In this document: one piece after another, positions 7,965-15,492 of the stretch
Position numbering within the stretch: position 1 is the first letter of the stretch
Layout of the letters: every line of letters starts with the position of its first letter
From: Candidatus Polarisedimenticola svalbardensis
GTDB taxonomy: Bacteria; Acidobacteriota; Polarisedimenticolia; Polarisedimenticolales; Polarisedimenticolaceae
Length of the DNA: 64,000 nt
Reading direction: 5' to 3'
Assembly: GCA_014764515.1 (NCBI GenBank)
Contig: JACXWD010000003.1
Location: 44,351-108,350, forward strand
Notes under the pieces: model-generated
The model's database searches: none
Seen by the model: only the letters and a program-made list of their open reading frames with translations
What the model was told of the DNA's origin: nothing
Program-made: the position numbers and the translations under genes

Positions 7965-8501
7965 TTGACCAACGGTATGAAAGCGACCCTGTTCATCGTG
8001 ATTGCCTGGGCTATGTGCCTCGGGGCTGCCTGTACCGGTCCGGAGGGCCGTGCGGAGGGGATGTACGAGGAGTCGATGGAAAAGATTACAGCCGGGGATC
8101 TCCAGGAAGGGGTGAGCCTCCTTCAGCAGGTGATCTCCGAATACCCGGATACGGCTGCCGCCGGGCAGGCAAGGAAAGAGATCGATCTGTACCGCGGGAT
8201 CGCCGGAGCTGTTGAAAACTATCCGGTGGCCAGCGCCAGGGACCTGATGGTCCGTACGGCCCGGGTGCTGGAACGCCTCCGGTTCAGGAGGCGCCTGCCT
8301 GCCGCCCTGGACGATCTGGTGCCGCAAAAGCTGGACTCCACGCCGGTGGACCCATGGGGCGAGGCGCTGATTTATGTCCGCAGCTCCAACGGCAGGGGGT
8401 ATTCCCTGATCAGTCTCGGCTCGGACGGGGCCGAGGGCGGCAGCGGCGCAGCACGGGACATCGTCATCCGGAACGGCGAGTTCAAGGAAGGTGGCTGGTA
8501 G
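7965..8501 (+). CDS. Putative lipoprotein: TPR-like N-terminus with a GspG-like C-terminal domain
   Basis: About 178 residues. I prefer TTG 7965, nine bases after GGGAGAAG at 7948-7955; ATG 7977 is the alternative and has no ribosome site. The N-terminus is a short hydrophobic signal ending in LGAAC, a weak lipobox with Cys23. A TPR-type helix pair follows (YEESMEKITAGDLQEGVSLL and QVISEYPDTAAAGQARKEID). The C-terminus (LPAALDDLVPQKLDSTPVDP then WGEALIYV and YSLISLGSDG) resembles the calcium-binding end of GspG major pseudopilins, yet there is no prepilin helix. Its stop overlaps the next start by one base (TAGTG). Confidence 0.7.
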   Translation: MTNGMKATLFIVIAWAMCLGAACTGPEGRAEGMYEESMEKITAGDLQEGVSLLQQVISEYPDTAAAGQARKEIDLYRGIAGAVENYPVASARDLMVRTARVLERLRFRRRLPAALDDLVPQKLDSTPVDPWGEALIYVRSSNGRGYSLISLGSDGAEGGSGAARDIVIRNGEFKEGGW

Positions 8502-8941
8502 TGTTCGCCACGATGCTGTTTTTTCTCCAGCTCATGATGACGGCGGATGGGCCGAAGTCGGCTGTGGCTGTTCTGCCCTCCGGTGACGAGTTCATGCTGG
8601 AGCTGGCGGTTACTCCCGAAGAGCGGCGAATCGGGTACATGCACCGGGACCAGGTCGGTCCCGGGGACGGCATGCTGTTTCTGTTCGGAACCGACGAGAT
8701 TCACGGGATCTGGATGAAGAACTGCCGGGTTGCCCTGGACATCATCTGGCTGGACCGTGATTTCAAGGTCGTACATATCGCAACGGATCGACAGCCCTGC
8801 GAGGCGGACGGCCCCTGTCCTTCCGCCTACCCGTTCCGGCCGGCGCGCTATGTGCTGGAACTGGCGGCGGGACGGGTTGGGGAGACAGGACTGAAGGCCG
8901 GTGACCAGGTGGTGGTTCTGTCGGATCCACCGATCCGTTGA
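8501..8941 (+). CDS. DUF192-family secreted protein
   Basis: 146 residues from GTG 8501, which overlaps the previous stop and follows AAGGAAGGTGG. A short hydrophobic N-terminus (TMLFFLQLMM) suggests export. The DUF192 core is clear: ELAVTPEERRIGYMHRD, GMLFLFGTDEIHGIWMKN, IIWLDRDFKVVHI and the C-terminal YVLELAAGRV. The family is widespread but biochemically unassigned. It sits in a three-gene run of exported proteins (7965-10250). Confidence 0.88.
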   Translation: MFATMLFFLQLMMTADGPKSAVAVLPSGDEFMLELAVTPEERRIGYMHRDQVGPGDGMLFLFGTDEIHGIWMKNCRVALDIIWLDRDFKVVHIATDRQPCEADGPCPSAYPFRPARYVLELAAGRVGETGLKAGDQVVVLSDPPIR

Positions 8942-8966
8942 ACTGGAAGAGGAGAGCGAGTCCGGT

Positions 8967-10250
8967 ATGACCAGGATGACCAGGGCCGTCTGGCCCATGT
9001 TGCTGTTTGTTGTCGGGATAGTGGTCGGCGGCTCCGCAGCGGCACAGGACGATGCCGGTACGGCGCGCCCCACGCCGAAAGGAGCCGATCTCGTTCTTCT
9101 GGAGGAGATCCGTGTGCTGGCCCGGCGGATGACCGTGCTGCGGGAAACATCTCCGGCACTGGATCCTCCGCCGGTGGCTGTCCGGGCGACCCAGGACCTG
9201 ATCCGGATCGCAATGGAGATCCGCGGACGCAGCATGCTCCCTGCGGAGCAACTGGCGGCAAGGGACCGGGCGTGGGCCGATCTCGGCTTCCCCCGGCCGG
9301 ATGTGCCCACCAGCGCTTTGACACACCTGGCAGGGGACATCGCCGGAGTCGGTCTGGACGCGGCGGGGAACCGGCTGCTTGTGGACGTGGACCGGTTGAC
9401 CGACGAGGATTTCTTCATCGAGCAACCGAATGATCCGACCATAGCCCTGCTCCTGGCCACCGGTGTGCGGCCGGACGAACCGACCATGGTCCACGCCCTG
9501 ATGCACCTGGTGCAGCACCAGCGGGGCCGGACCGTCGGCGAGACGACCACCGACGCGCTGCTGGCTGCGGCAGCCCTCGAAGAGGGTGAGGCGAACCTGG
9601 TGGCGGTGATGTACCTGTTCAAGGCCATGGGGTTGCAGCGCAATATCCTGGCCATGGGGTACACACCAGATCAGGCGCTGGCCGGAGCCCTCATGCCCAC
9701 AGGGTTCGAAGGCGCGCCGGAACTGGATCGCCAGATACTGAATTTCGTCTACATGGATGGATTTGAAGCCCTTTCCTGGATCTGGCAGGCTGCCGGCTGG
9801 GAAGGGGTTGATCGCTTCATCGGGCGGTCCCGGGCCACACACGACCTCCTCCACATGGACCGCCCTCCTGCCAGAACGGTCCTGCCTGAGCCGGTTCTGC
9901 CGGAACTGCCTGCCGGGTACACGGTGCGGGACCGGGACAGTCTGGGGGAGCTGGGGATCGTGATGCTGGTCAACGCCATGACCGGCAAGGAAAACCTGGG
10001 CCCACAGGCGGGAGACGGCTGGCTGGCCGACCGGGTGCTCCGGCTGGAAACCGACCGGGGTGGTAACGGCGTCACCGTCTGGGTGTCTCGCTGGCGGGAT
10101 GAAAAACAGGCGGAGGAATTCCTCCAGCTGTATCGGCGGGGGCCTGAGCCGGCGACAGGACTGGATCGCACCTCCCGGAGGACCGGATCCGAGGTCGAGA
10201 TCCTGGTGATTCCCTCCTCTCTTCGCCCACCTGAACCGTCCGGCGAATAA
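8967..10250 (+). CDS. Exported metallopeptidase-like protein lacking the catalytic Glu
   Basis: 427 residues starting at ATG 8967 behind AGAGGAGAG. A signal peptide (VWPMLLFVVGIVVGGSAAAQ) predicts export. The middle shows a layout I know from predicted secreted zinc peptidases: H176-ALM-H180 followed by LVQHQ, then about 25 residues later an EEGEAN segment, and then FVYMDGFEALSWIWQAAGWEGVDRF before ATHDLLHMDR. In active relatives the first motif is HExxH; here Glu is Ala (codon GCC 9495-9497). The EGEA motif remains. I infer a zinc-binding or non-catalytic pseudopeptidase. The C-terminal 120 residues are an unrecognised domain. Confidence 0.65.
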   Translation: MTRMTRAVWPMLLFVVGIVVGGSAAAQDDAGTARPTPKGADLVLLEEIRVLARRMTVLRETSPALDPPPVAVRATQDLIRIAMEIRGRSMLPAEQLAARDRAWADLGFPRPDVPTSALTHLAGDIAGVGLDAAGNRLLVDVDRLTDEDFFIEQPNDPTIALLLATGVRPDEPTMVHALMHLVQHQRGRTVGETTTDALLAAAALEEGEANLVAVMYLFKAMGLQRNILAMGYTPDQALAGALMPTGFEGAPELDRQILNFVYMDGFEALSWIWQAAGWEGVDRFIGRSRATHDLLHMDRPPARTVLPEPVLPELPAGYTVRDRDSLGELGIVMLVNAMTGKENLGPQAGDGWLADRVLRLETDRGGNGVTVWVSRWRDEKQAEEFLQLYRRGPEPATGLDRTSRRTGSEVEILVIPSSLRPPEPSGE

Positions 10251-10258
10251 CCCGGTTC

Positions 10259-10288
10259 TTTACATCCGTGAACCTCCTGGGCTAGAGT
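10259..10288 (+). promoter_or_regulatory. Candidate promoter of the nuo operon
   Basis: TTTACA at 10259-10264 and TAGAGT at 10283-10288 are 18 bases apart. The predicted transcript start near 10295 would leave a leader of about 180 bases before nuoA. The leader contains the perfect hairpin TAGTCC-CTTT-GGACTA at 10339-10354. No known riboswitch is recognised. Confidence 0.4.
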
Positions 10289-10473
10289 TGGCCCGGCGAC
10301 GGAGGGTGCCGGAAATCGAACGGTTTTTCATGCAGGTCTAGTCCCTTTGGACTATTAACCAATTTGGTCCGCGATCCGACTTGAACCTGTTCGCGGCCCG
10401 GTGATACACCTACGCGTCCATGCCGATCCCGGCCGGCTCCCATGAGCCGGATCCGGATACGGGGGAGCACGAG

Positions 10474-10827
10474 ATGGCGGCGTATTTTCCTGTTCTGCTG
10501 TTCCTCCTGGTCGGGCTTTCCTTTCCGATCATTACCCTGTTCATCGCATGGCTGGTTCGGCCGAACCGGCCCAACGACGTCAAGAGCTCGGTCTACGAGT
10601 GTGGCATCGAGCCGGAGACGCCGGCCTGGACGCGGGTATCGGTCCGGTTCTACATCATTGCGGTGCTGTTCGTGATTTTTGATGTTGAGACGATCTTCCT
10701 GTTTCCCTGGGCGGTGAAGTACGGGGTCCTGGGTCTGTTCGGCTTCATCGAGATGAGCATCTTTCTCCTGATCCTGGTGGTCGGGTATATCTACGCGTGG
10801 AGAAAGGGAGCCTTGCAATGGGCCTGA
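10474..10827 (+). CDS. nuoA: NADH-quinone oxidoreductase subunit A
   Basis: Small membrane subunit of complex I. 117 residues from ATG 10474 (GGGGGAG upstream), with three membrane helices. The family signature is present: [10 protein letters not shown] in the TMH1-2 loop (with the conserved Cys near the quinone site), [19 protein letters not shown], and the closing helix [19 protein letters not shown]. First gene of the nuoABCDHIJKLMN operon; its end overlaps nuoB by ten bases. Confidence 0.96.
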   Translation: MAAYFPVLLFLLVGLSFPIITLFIAWLVRPNRPNDVKSSVYECGIEPETPAWTRVSVRFYIIAVLFVIFDVETIFLFPWAVKYGVLGLFGFIEMSIFLLILVVGYIYAWRKGALQWA

Positions 10828-11303
10828 GCCGTGAGCTGCAGGAAGGGGACCATCCCGCCATCCTGGTGACCAAGTACGAGTCCCTGTTCAACTGGGCCCG
10901 GAAATCGTCCCTCTGGCCGATGACGTTCGGGCTGGCGTGTTGCGCCATCGAGATGATGTCCGCCGGCGCATCACGGTTCGACATGGACCGGTTCGGCGCA
11001 GGCATCTTCCGGGCAACCCCGAGGCAGGCTGACCTGATGATCGTTTCGGGGTCGGTGACCGAGAAAATGGCGCCGGTGATCCGCCGGCTGTACGACCAGA
11101 TGCCGGAGCCGAAGTGGGTCATGTCCATGGGGATCTGCTCCACCGCCGGCGGCCCGTTCCCGACCTACAGCCACGTGCAGGGCGTCGACCGTGTGGTGCC
11201 GGTGGATGTCTACATCCCTGGCTGCCCGCCCCGGCCCGAGGCCCTGTTCTACGGCCTCCTCATGCTGCAGGACAAAATCGACAAAATGAAGTACTCGAAA
11301 TAG
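10818..11303 (+). CDS. nuoB: NADH-quinone oxidoreductase subunit B
   Basis: Peripheral-arm subunit that carries cluster N2 and hands electrons to quinone. 161 residues. The four cysteine ligands are visible in GLACCAIEM (two adjacent Cys), MGICSTAGG and [13 protein letters not shown] 10818 follows AAAGGGAG at 10803-10810. Confidence 0.97.
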   Translation: MGLSRELQEGDHPAILVTKYESLFNWARKSSLWPMTFGLACCAIEMMSAGASRFDMDRFGAGIFRATPRQADLMIVSGSVTEKMAPVIRRLYDQMPEPKWVMSMGICSTAGGPFPTYSHVQGVDRVVPVDVYIPGCPPRPEALFYGLLMLQDKIDKMKYSK

Positions 11304-11315
11304 GACGGCAGGGAA

Positions 11316-11903
11316 ATGGCAACCACCGAACCTCCTGAAGAGAACGGCAGTGTCGAGCAGGCACCGACATCGGCAGCGCTGGATCGACTCCTGGCGGCCA
11401 TGCCCGACGCCGTGGTCGAGTCCGAGTTCCAGCGCGGAGCACCAATCGCCCGGGTCGCGCCGGCGCGGCTGCTGGAAGTGATGACATTCCTTCGGGATGA
11501 TCCGGCCTGCCGGTTCGAACTGCTGTCGGATCTGTGCGGCATGGACCTCGGCATGGTCCGCCCCGACGGCGAACGGTTCGACGTGGTCTACCACCTCTAC
11601 AGCGTGGAGCATAGCCACGTGCTGACGGTTAAAACCGCCGTGGCGGACGGGACCGACGCCCCCAGCGTCACAGGGATCTGGCTTACAGCCAACTGGCACG
11701 AGCGGGAAGCGTTCGACATGTTCGGGATCGGATTCGCAGGCCATCCCGACCTGCGCCGGATCCTGATGCCGGATGAATTCGACGCCTTCCCCCTGCGGAA
11801 GGACTTCCCCCTGGAAGGCCGTGAGAAGGATCACGGTTACTGGCGGCAACCTGGTGACGACGACCGCTATACCTACGTCGCCGAACCGCCGGAGAAAAAA
11901 TAA
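11316..11903 (+). CDS. nuoC: NADH-quinone oxidoreductase subunit C
   Basis: Peripheral-arm subunit of complex I, separate from NuoD as in most bacteria outside gamma-proteobacteria. 195 residues, with the complex I 30-kDa signature WHEREAFDMFGI followed by GHPDLRRILMPDEFDAFPLR and the closing KDFPLEG. A 30-residue N-terminal extension rich in Glu/Ser precedes the conserved part. Its TAA shares one base with the nuoD ATG. Confidence 0.95.
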   Translation: MATTEPPEENGSVEQAPTSAALDRLLAAMPDAVVESEFQRGAPIARVAPARLLEVMTFLRDDPACRFELLSDLCGMDLGMVRPDGERFDVVYHLYSVEHSHVLTVKTAVADGTDAPSVTGIWLTANWHEREAFDMFGIGFAGHPDLRRILMPDEFDAFPLRKDFPLEGREKDHGYWRQPGDDDRYTYVAEPPEKK

Positions 11904-13000
11904 TGCTGGGCACCAGAGAACTCGAGATCAATCTCGGCCCCCAACACCCCAGCACCCATGGTGTTCTCCGTGTGAAGCTGAAGCTGGACGGTGAGACGAT
12001 CGTGGAGTCCGACCCGGTTATCGGCTACCTGCACCGTGGCTGCGAGAAACTTGGTGAAAATCGCAACTACATCCAGACCGAGGTCTACACCGACCGCATG
12101 GATTACATCGCCGCCATCAACGAGAACCTGGTCTATATCGAGGCGGTGGAGAAACTCCTGGGTGTGGAAGCGGCGCCCAGGGCCCAGTACATGCGGGTCA
12201 TCCTGGCCGAGCTCCAGAGGATCGCAAGCCACCTGGTCTGGCTGGCGACCCACGCCCTGGACATCGGCGCCATGTCGGTCTTCCTGTACTGTTTCCGGGA
12301 ACGGGAGGCGATCCTGGACTTGATCGAAGGGTATTGCGGCGCCCGGCTCACCACCAACGCCATCCGGGCCGGCGGCATGCGTCTCGATTTCCCCGACGGC
12401 TGGACCGGCGCGGCCAAGGATTTCTGCGATGAATTTCCGGCCCGGCTCAAGGAGTACGACACCCTTCTCAAGACCAACCGGATCTGGATGGGGCGCACCA
12501 AGGATATCGGCGTCATATCCGGCGAGAAGGCTCTGTCCTACGGCATTACCGGTCCCTGCCTGAGGGCATCCGGTGTGAACTACGACGTTCGCAAGGCGAT
12601 GCCCTACGAAGTTTATTCGGAGATGGAATTCGATGTTCCCCTCGGTTCGGTAGGGGACACCTACGACCGCTACCTGGTCCGCCTCGAAGAGATGCGCCAG
12701 AGCCGGTTGATCGTCCTGCAGGCCCTTGCAAAGATGCCTGAAGGGCCGGTCATGAACAAGGTGCCGAAAAGGATCAAACCACCGGCAGGCGAGGTGTACG
12801 TGGTGAACGAGGGTCCCCGGGGAGAACTGGGGGTCTACCTGGTGAGCAACGGCACCGACACGGCGGAGCGCTGCAGGTTCAAGTCACCCTGTTTCGTCAA
12901 TTTGCAGGCGCTGCCCGAACTGGCCAAGGGCCACATGGTGGCGGATATCGTCGCGCTGATCGGAACGCTGGACATCGTACTGGGCTGTATCGACCGCTGA
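11903..13000 (+). CDS. nuoD: NADH-quinone oxidoreductase subunit D
   Basis: 49-kDa subunit that forms the quinone site with NuoB. 365 residues. Diagnostic segments are LGPQHPSTHGVLRVKLKLDG, IGYLHRGCEKL, the helix MDYIAAINENLVYIEAVEKL, and the C-terminal MVADIVALIGTLDIVLGCID. Related to the large subunit of NiFe hydrogenases but without the nickel Cys pairs. Confidence 0.97.
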   Translation: MLGTRELEINLGPQHPSTHGVLRVKLKLDGETIVESDPVIGYLHRGCEKLGENRNYIQTEVYTDRMDYIAAINENLVYIEAVEKLLGVEAAPRAQYMRVILAELQRIASHLVWLATHALDIGAMSVFLYCFREREAILDLIEGYCGARLTTNAIRAGGMRLDFPDGWTGAAKDFCDEFPARLKEYDTLLKTNRIWMGRTKDIGVISGEKALSYGITGPCLRASGVNYDVRKAMPYEVYSEMEFDVPLGSVGDTYDRYLVRLEEMRQSRLIVLQALAKMPEGPVMNKVPKRIKPPAGEVYVVNEGPRGELGVYLVSNGTDTAERCRFKSPCFVNLQALPELAKGHMVADIVALIGTLDIVLGCIDR

Positions 13001-13027
13001 TCGAGGCGGAACCGCCGGGGACATGGA

Positions 13028-14167
13028 ATGAAAGAACAATTAATACAGTACCTGGCAGTCCCGATGTTGCAGATCGCAGCAATCATCGGCGTCATGCTGC
13101 TGTGCGTGATGTACCTGGTGCTGTGGGAGAGGAAACTGATCGCCTTCATGCAGGTCCGCATGGGACCGATGCGGGTCGGGTACCACGGCCTGCTCCAGCC
13201 GATTGCCGACGTCGTGAAGCTGTTGCTCAAGGAAGATGTGGTCCCGAAGGCGGCGGACCGCTGGGTGCACCTGATTTCTCCGATCATCCTCATGATCCCG
13301 GCACTGGCCTGTTTTGCGGTCATACCGTTTACCGGGACCAGTTTCGAGGTTGGTGCATTCACCATCCCGCTGGTCAATTATGATGTGCCTGCCCTGACGG
13401 TCACGTCGTGGGTCGCCGATCTGAACATCGGCCTGCTGTATTTCCTGGCGATCTCCAGCCTGGGGGTCTACGGCCTGGTCCTGGCAGGCTGGTCCTCCAA
13501 CTCCAAGTACTCGATGCTCGGATCTCTGCGGTCCGCGGCCCAGATGATCTCCTACGAGGTTCCGCTGGGCCTGTCCATCGTGGCGATCCTGATGCTGTCC
13601 GGCACCGCCTCCCTGGTGGGGATCGTGGAAGCTCAGCAGGAGGCCGGACACTGGTGGCTTTTCTGGGCGCCGCTCGGGGTGCCGCTCTTATGGCCCCAGT
13701 TTATCGGCCTGTTCCTGTACTTCGTCGCCGCCGTCGCCGAGACCAACCGGGCGCCGTTCGACCTTCCGGAAGCAGAGACCGAACTGGTGGCCGGCTTCCA
13801 CACCGAGTACTCCGGCATGAAGTTCGCCTTCATGTTCCTGGCCGAGTACCTCAACATGATCCTGGCCGCCCTGATCGTTTCCGTCCTGTTCCTGGGCGGC
13901 TGGCTGCCGGTGACCTTCGGTATCCCCGGTCTGAGCGAGCTGTTCGGCAATTTCCTGCCGTTCCTCGGCGGGGCCGGAGCGGCCATCACCGGTTTCTTCT
14001 GGCTGGCGCTGAAGGTATTCCTGGTTCTGACCGTCTACCTGTGGCTGCGGGCGACCTTCCCGCGATACCGCTACGACCAGCTCATGAGCCTGGGCTGGAA
14101 ATGGCTGATCCCCATGGGCCTGGCCCACGTGATGGTGACCGCGCTGTTCATGCTGCTCCGCGGCTGA
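13028..14167 (+). CDS. nuoH: NADH-quinone oxidoreductase subunit H
   Basis: Membrane subunit at the junction of the two arms. 379 residues and about eight or nine helices. Hallmarks: VLWERKLIAFMQVRMGPMRV, GLLQPIADVVKLLLKED, and the ETNRAPFDLPEAETELVAGF loop essential for quinone coupling, followed by YSGMKFAFMFLAEYLNM. It ends with LRATFPRYRYDQLMSLGWK. Confidence 0.97.
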   Translation: MKEQLIQYLAVPMLQIAAIIGVMLLCVMYLVLWERKLIAFMQVRMGPMRVGYHGLLQPIADVVKLLLKEDVVPKAADRWVHLISPIILMIPALACFAVIPFTGTSFEVGAFTIPLVNYDVPALTVTSWVADLNIGLLYFLAISSLGVYGLVLAGWSSNSKYSMLGSLRSAAQMISYEVPLGLSIVAILMLSGTASLVGIVEAQQEAGHWWLFWAPLGVPLLWPQFIGLFLYFVAAVAETNRAPFDLPEAETELVAGFHTEYSGMKFAFMFLAEYLNMILAALIVSVLFLGGWLPVTFGIPGLSELFGNFLPFLGGAGAAITGFFWLALKVFLVLTVYLWLRATFPRYRYDQLMSLGWKWLIPMGLAHVMVTALFMLLRG

Positions 14168-14182
14168 CATCGGGAGAAAAGA

Positions 14183-14665
14183 ATGTCCGTAGTCCAACGA
14201 CCTGAACTGTCCCTCTGGAAGAGACTCTTCCTGGTGGAGCTGTTGCAGGGCATGGCGGTGACCTTCCGGCACTGGTGGCGGAAACCGACCACCGAGCAGT
14301 ACCCGAAGGAACGACCGAAGATCCTTCCCAGGTTCCGTGGTATCCCGAAGCTCCAGGACCATCCGGACGTGGAAGGTATCCTGTGCATCGCCTGCAACCA
14401 GTGTTCCATCATCTGCCCGGACGACTGCATCACCGTCCTGGGCGAGCCCCGGACCGTCGGCAAGGGCAAGCAGGCCAAGGTCTTTATCCTGGATTATGAA
14501 CGTTGCTGCTTGTGCGGCCTGTGTGAAGAAGTCTGCCCCACGACCCCGGTGCCGGCGATCTTCATGTCCCACGAGTACGAGCTGGCCCGCTACAAACGGG
14601 TTGACCTCATGAACGACATGAAGGAACTGTACGAGCCGCAGCCGACCAAGGAGTACCTGAAATGA
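14183..14665 (+). CDS. nuoI: NADH-quinone oxidoreductase subunit I
   Basis: Ferredoxin-like subunit with two 4Fe-4S clusters (N6a/N6b). 160 residues. Both CxxCxxCxxxCP motifs are intact: CIACNQCSIICP and CCLCGLCEEVCP. ATG 14183 follows GGGAGAAAAGA. The stop overlaps nuoJ by four bases (ATGA). Confidence 0.97.
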   Translation: MSVVQRPELSLWKRLFLVELLQGMAVTFRHWWRKPTTEQYPKERPKILPRFRGIPKLQDHPDVEGILCIACNQCSIICPDDCITVLGEPRTVGKGKQAKVFILDYERCCLCGLCEEVCPTTPVPAIFMSHEYELARYKRVDLMNDMKELYEPQPTKEYLK

Positions 14666-15177
14666 CCGAGGTCTCCCTTCCGCTCTTCCTGGTGTTTGCC
14701 GCCGTCGGCGTGTTCGGCGCCGTGATGATGGTGACCCGGACCCAGCCGGTGCACAGCGCACTGTACCTGGTGCTGACCCTGTTCTCGGTGGCGGCGATCT
14801 ACGTCCTGCTTCATGCCGAGTTCCTGGCGGTGGTGCAGATCCTGGTCTACGCCGGCGGCATCATGGTGCTGTTCCTGTTCGTGATCTTCCTGGTTCGGCC
14901 CCCTGTGCCCGGCGAGGCGCGTTGGCACGGAGGCAGGCATGTCCTGCTGTCCGCCGGCCTGGCCGTGATCCTGGCCTGCGCCCTGGGGTGGCACTTCCTT
15001 GAGAGTGCACCCGCCGCCGCCGGCAACCCTTCCGCCCTCCTGGAAGGGGGGAACATGGAACAGGTCTCCATGACCCTGTTCCGCTATTACATCCTGCCGT
15101 TCGAGACCGTATCGATCCTGTTGCTGGTGTCGATGATCGGCGCCATCGCCCTGGCGAGGAAAGGGGAGGGCGTCTGA
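14662..15177 (+). CDS. nuoJ: NADH-quinone oxidoreductase subunit J
   Basis: Five-helix membrane subunit with the pi-bulge helix of complex I. 171 residues. The signature HSALYLVLTLFSVAAIYVLL precedes FLAVVQILVYAGGIMVLFLF. An Ala/Pro-rich periplasmic loop (ESAPAAAGNPSALLEGG) leads to the final helix. One-base overlap with nuoK. Confidence 0.95.
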   Translation: MTEVSLPLFLVFAAVGVFGAVMMVTRTQPVHSALYLVLTLFSVAAIYVLLHAEFLAVVQILVYAGGIMVLFLFVIFLVRPPVPGEARWHGGRHVLLSAGLAVILACALGWHFLESAPAAAGNPSALLEGGNMEQVSMTLFRYYILPFETVSILLLVSMIGAIALARKGEGV

Positions 15178-15479
15178 TGCTGACACCGACCCACGTGATG
15201 ATTTTCAGCCTGGTGTTGTTCGGAGTCGGGGTGTTCGGCGTCCTGACCCGTCGCAACATCATCATCGTGCTCATGAGCCTCGAGTTGATCCTGAACGCGG
15301 CCAACCTGAACTTCGTCGCTTTTTCCTGGGCCCATCCAAGTATCCACGGACAGGTATTCGCCCTGTTCGTCATTTGTGTCGCCGCCGGCGAAGTGGCGGT
15401 GGGACTGGCGATCCTGATCACTCTTTTCAGGAACCGGAATTCGGTGAATATCGACGAGTTCCACCTCATGAAGGGATAA
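15177..15479 (+). CDS. nuoK: NADH-quinone oxidoreductase subunit K
   Basis: Three-helix antiporter-related subunit, 100 residues. It has the two conserved membrane Glu residues of the family, in IVLMSLELILNAANL and in VAAGEVAVGLAI, which belong to the proton channel. ATG 15177 overlaps the nuoJ TGA. Confidence 0.97.
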   Translation: MLTPTHVMIFSLVLFGVGVFGVLTRRNIIIVLMSLELILNAANLNFVAFSWAHPSIHGQVFALFVICVAAGEVAVGLAILITLFRNRNSVNIDEFHLMKG

Positions 15480-15492
15480 CGGGGTACCGTTC

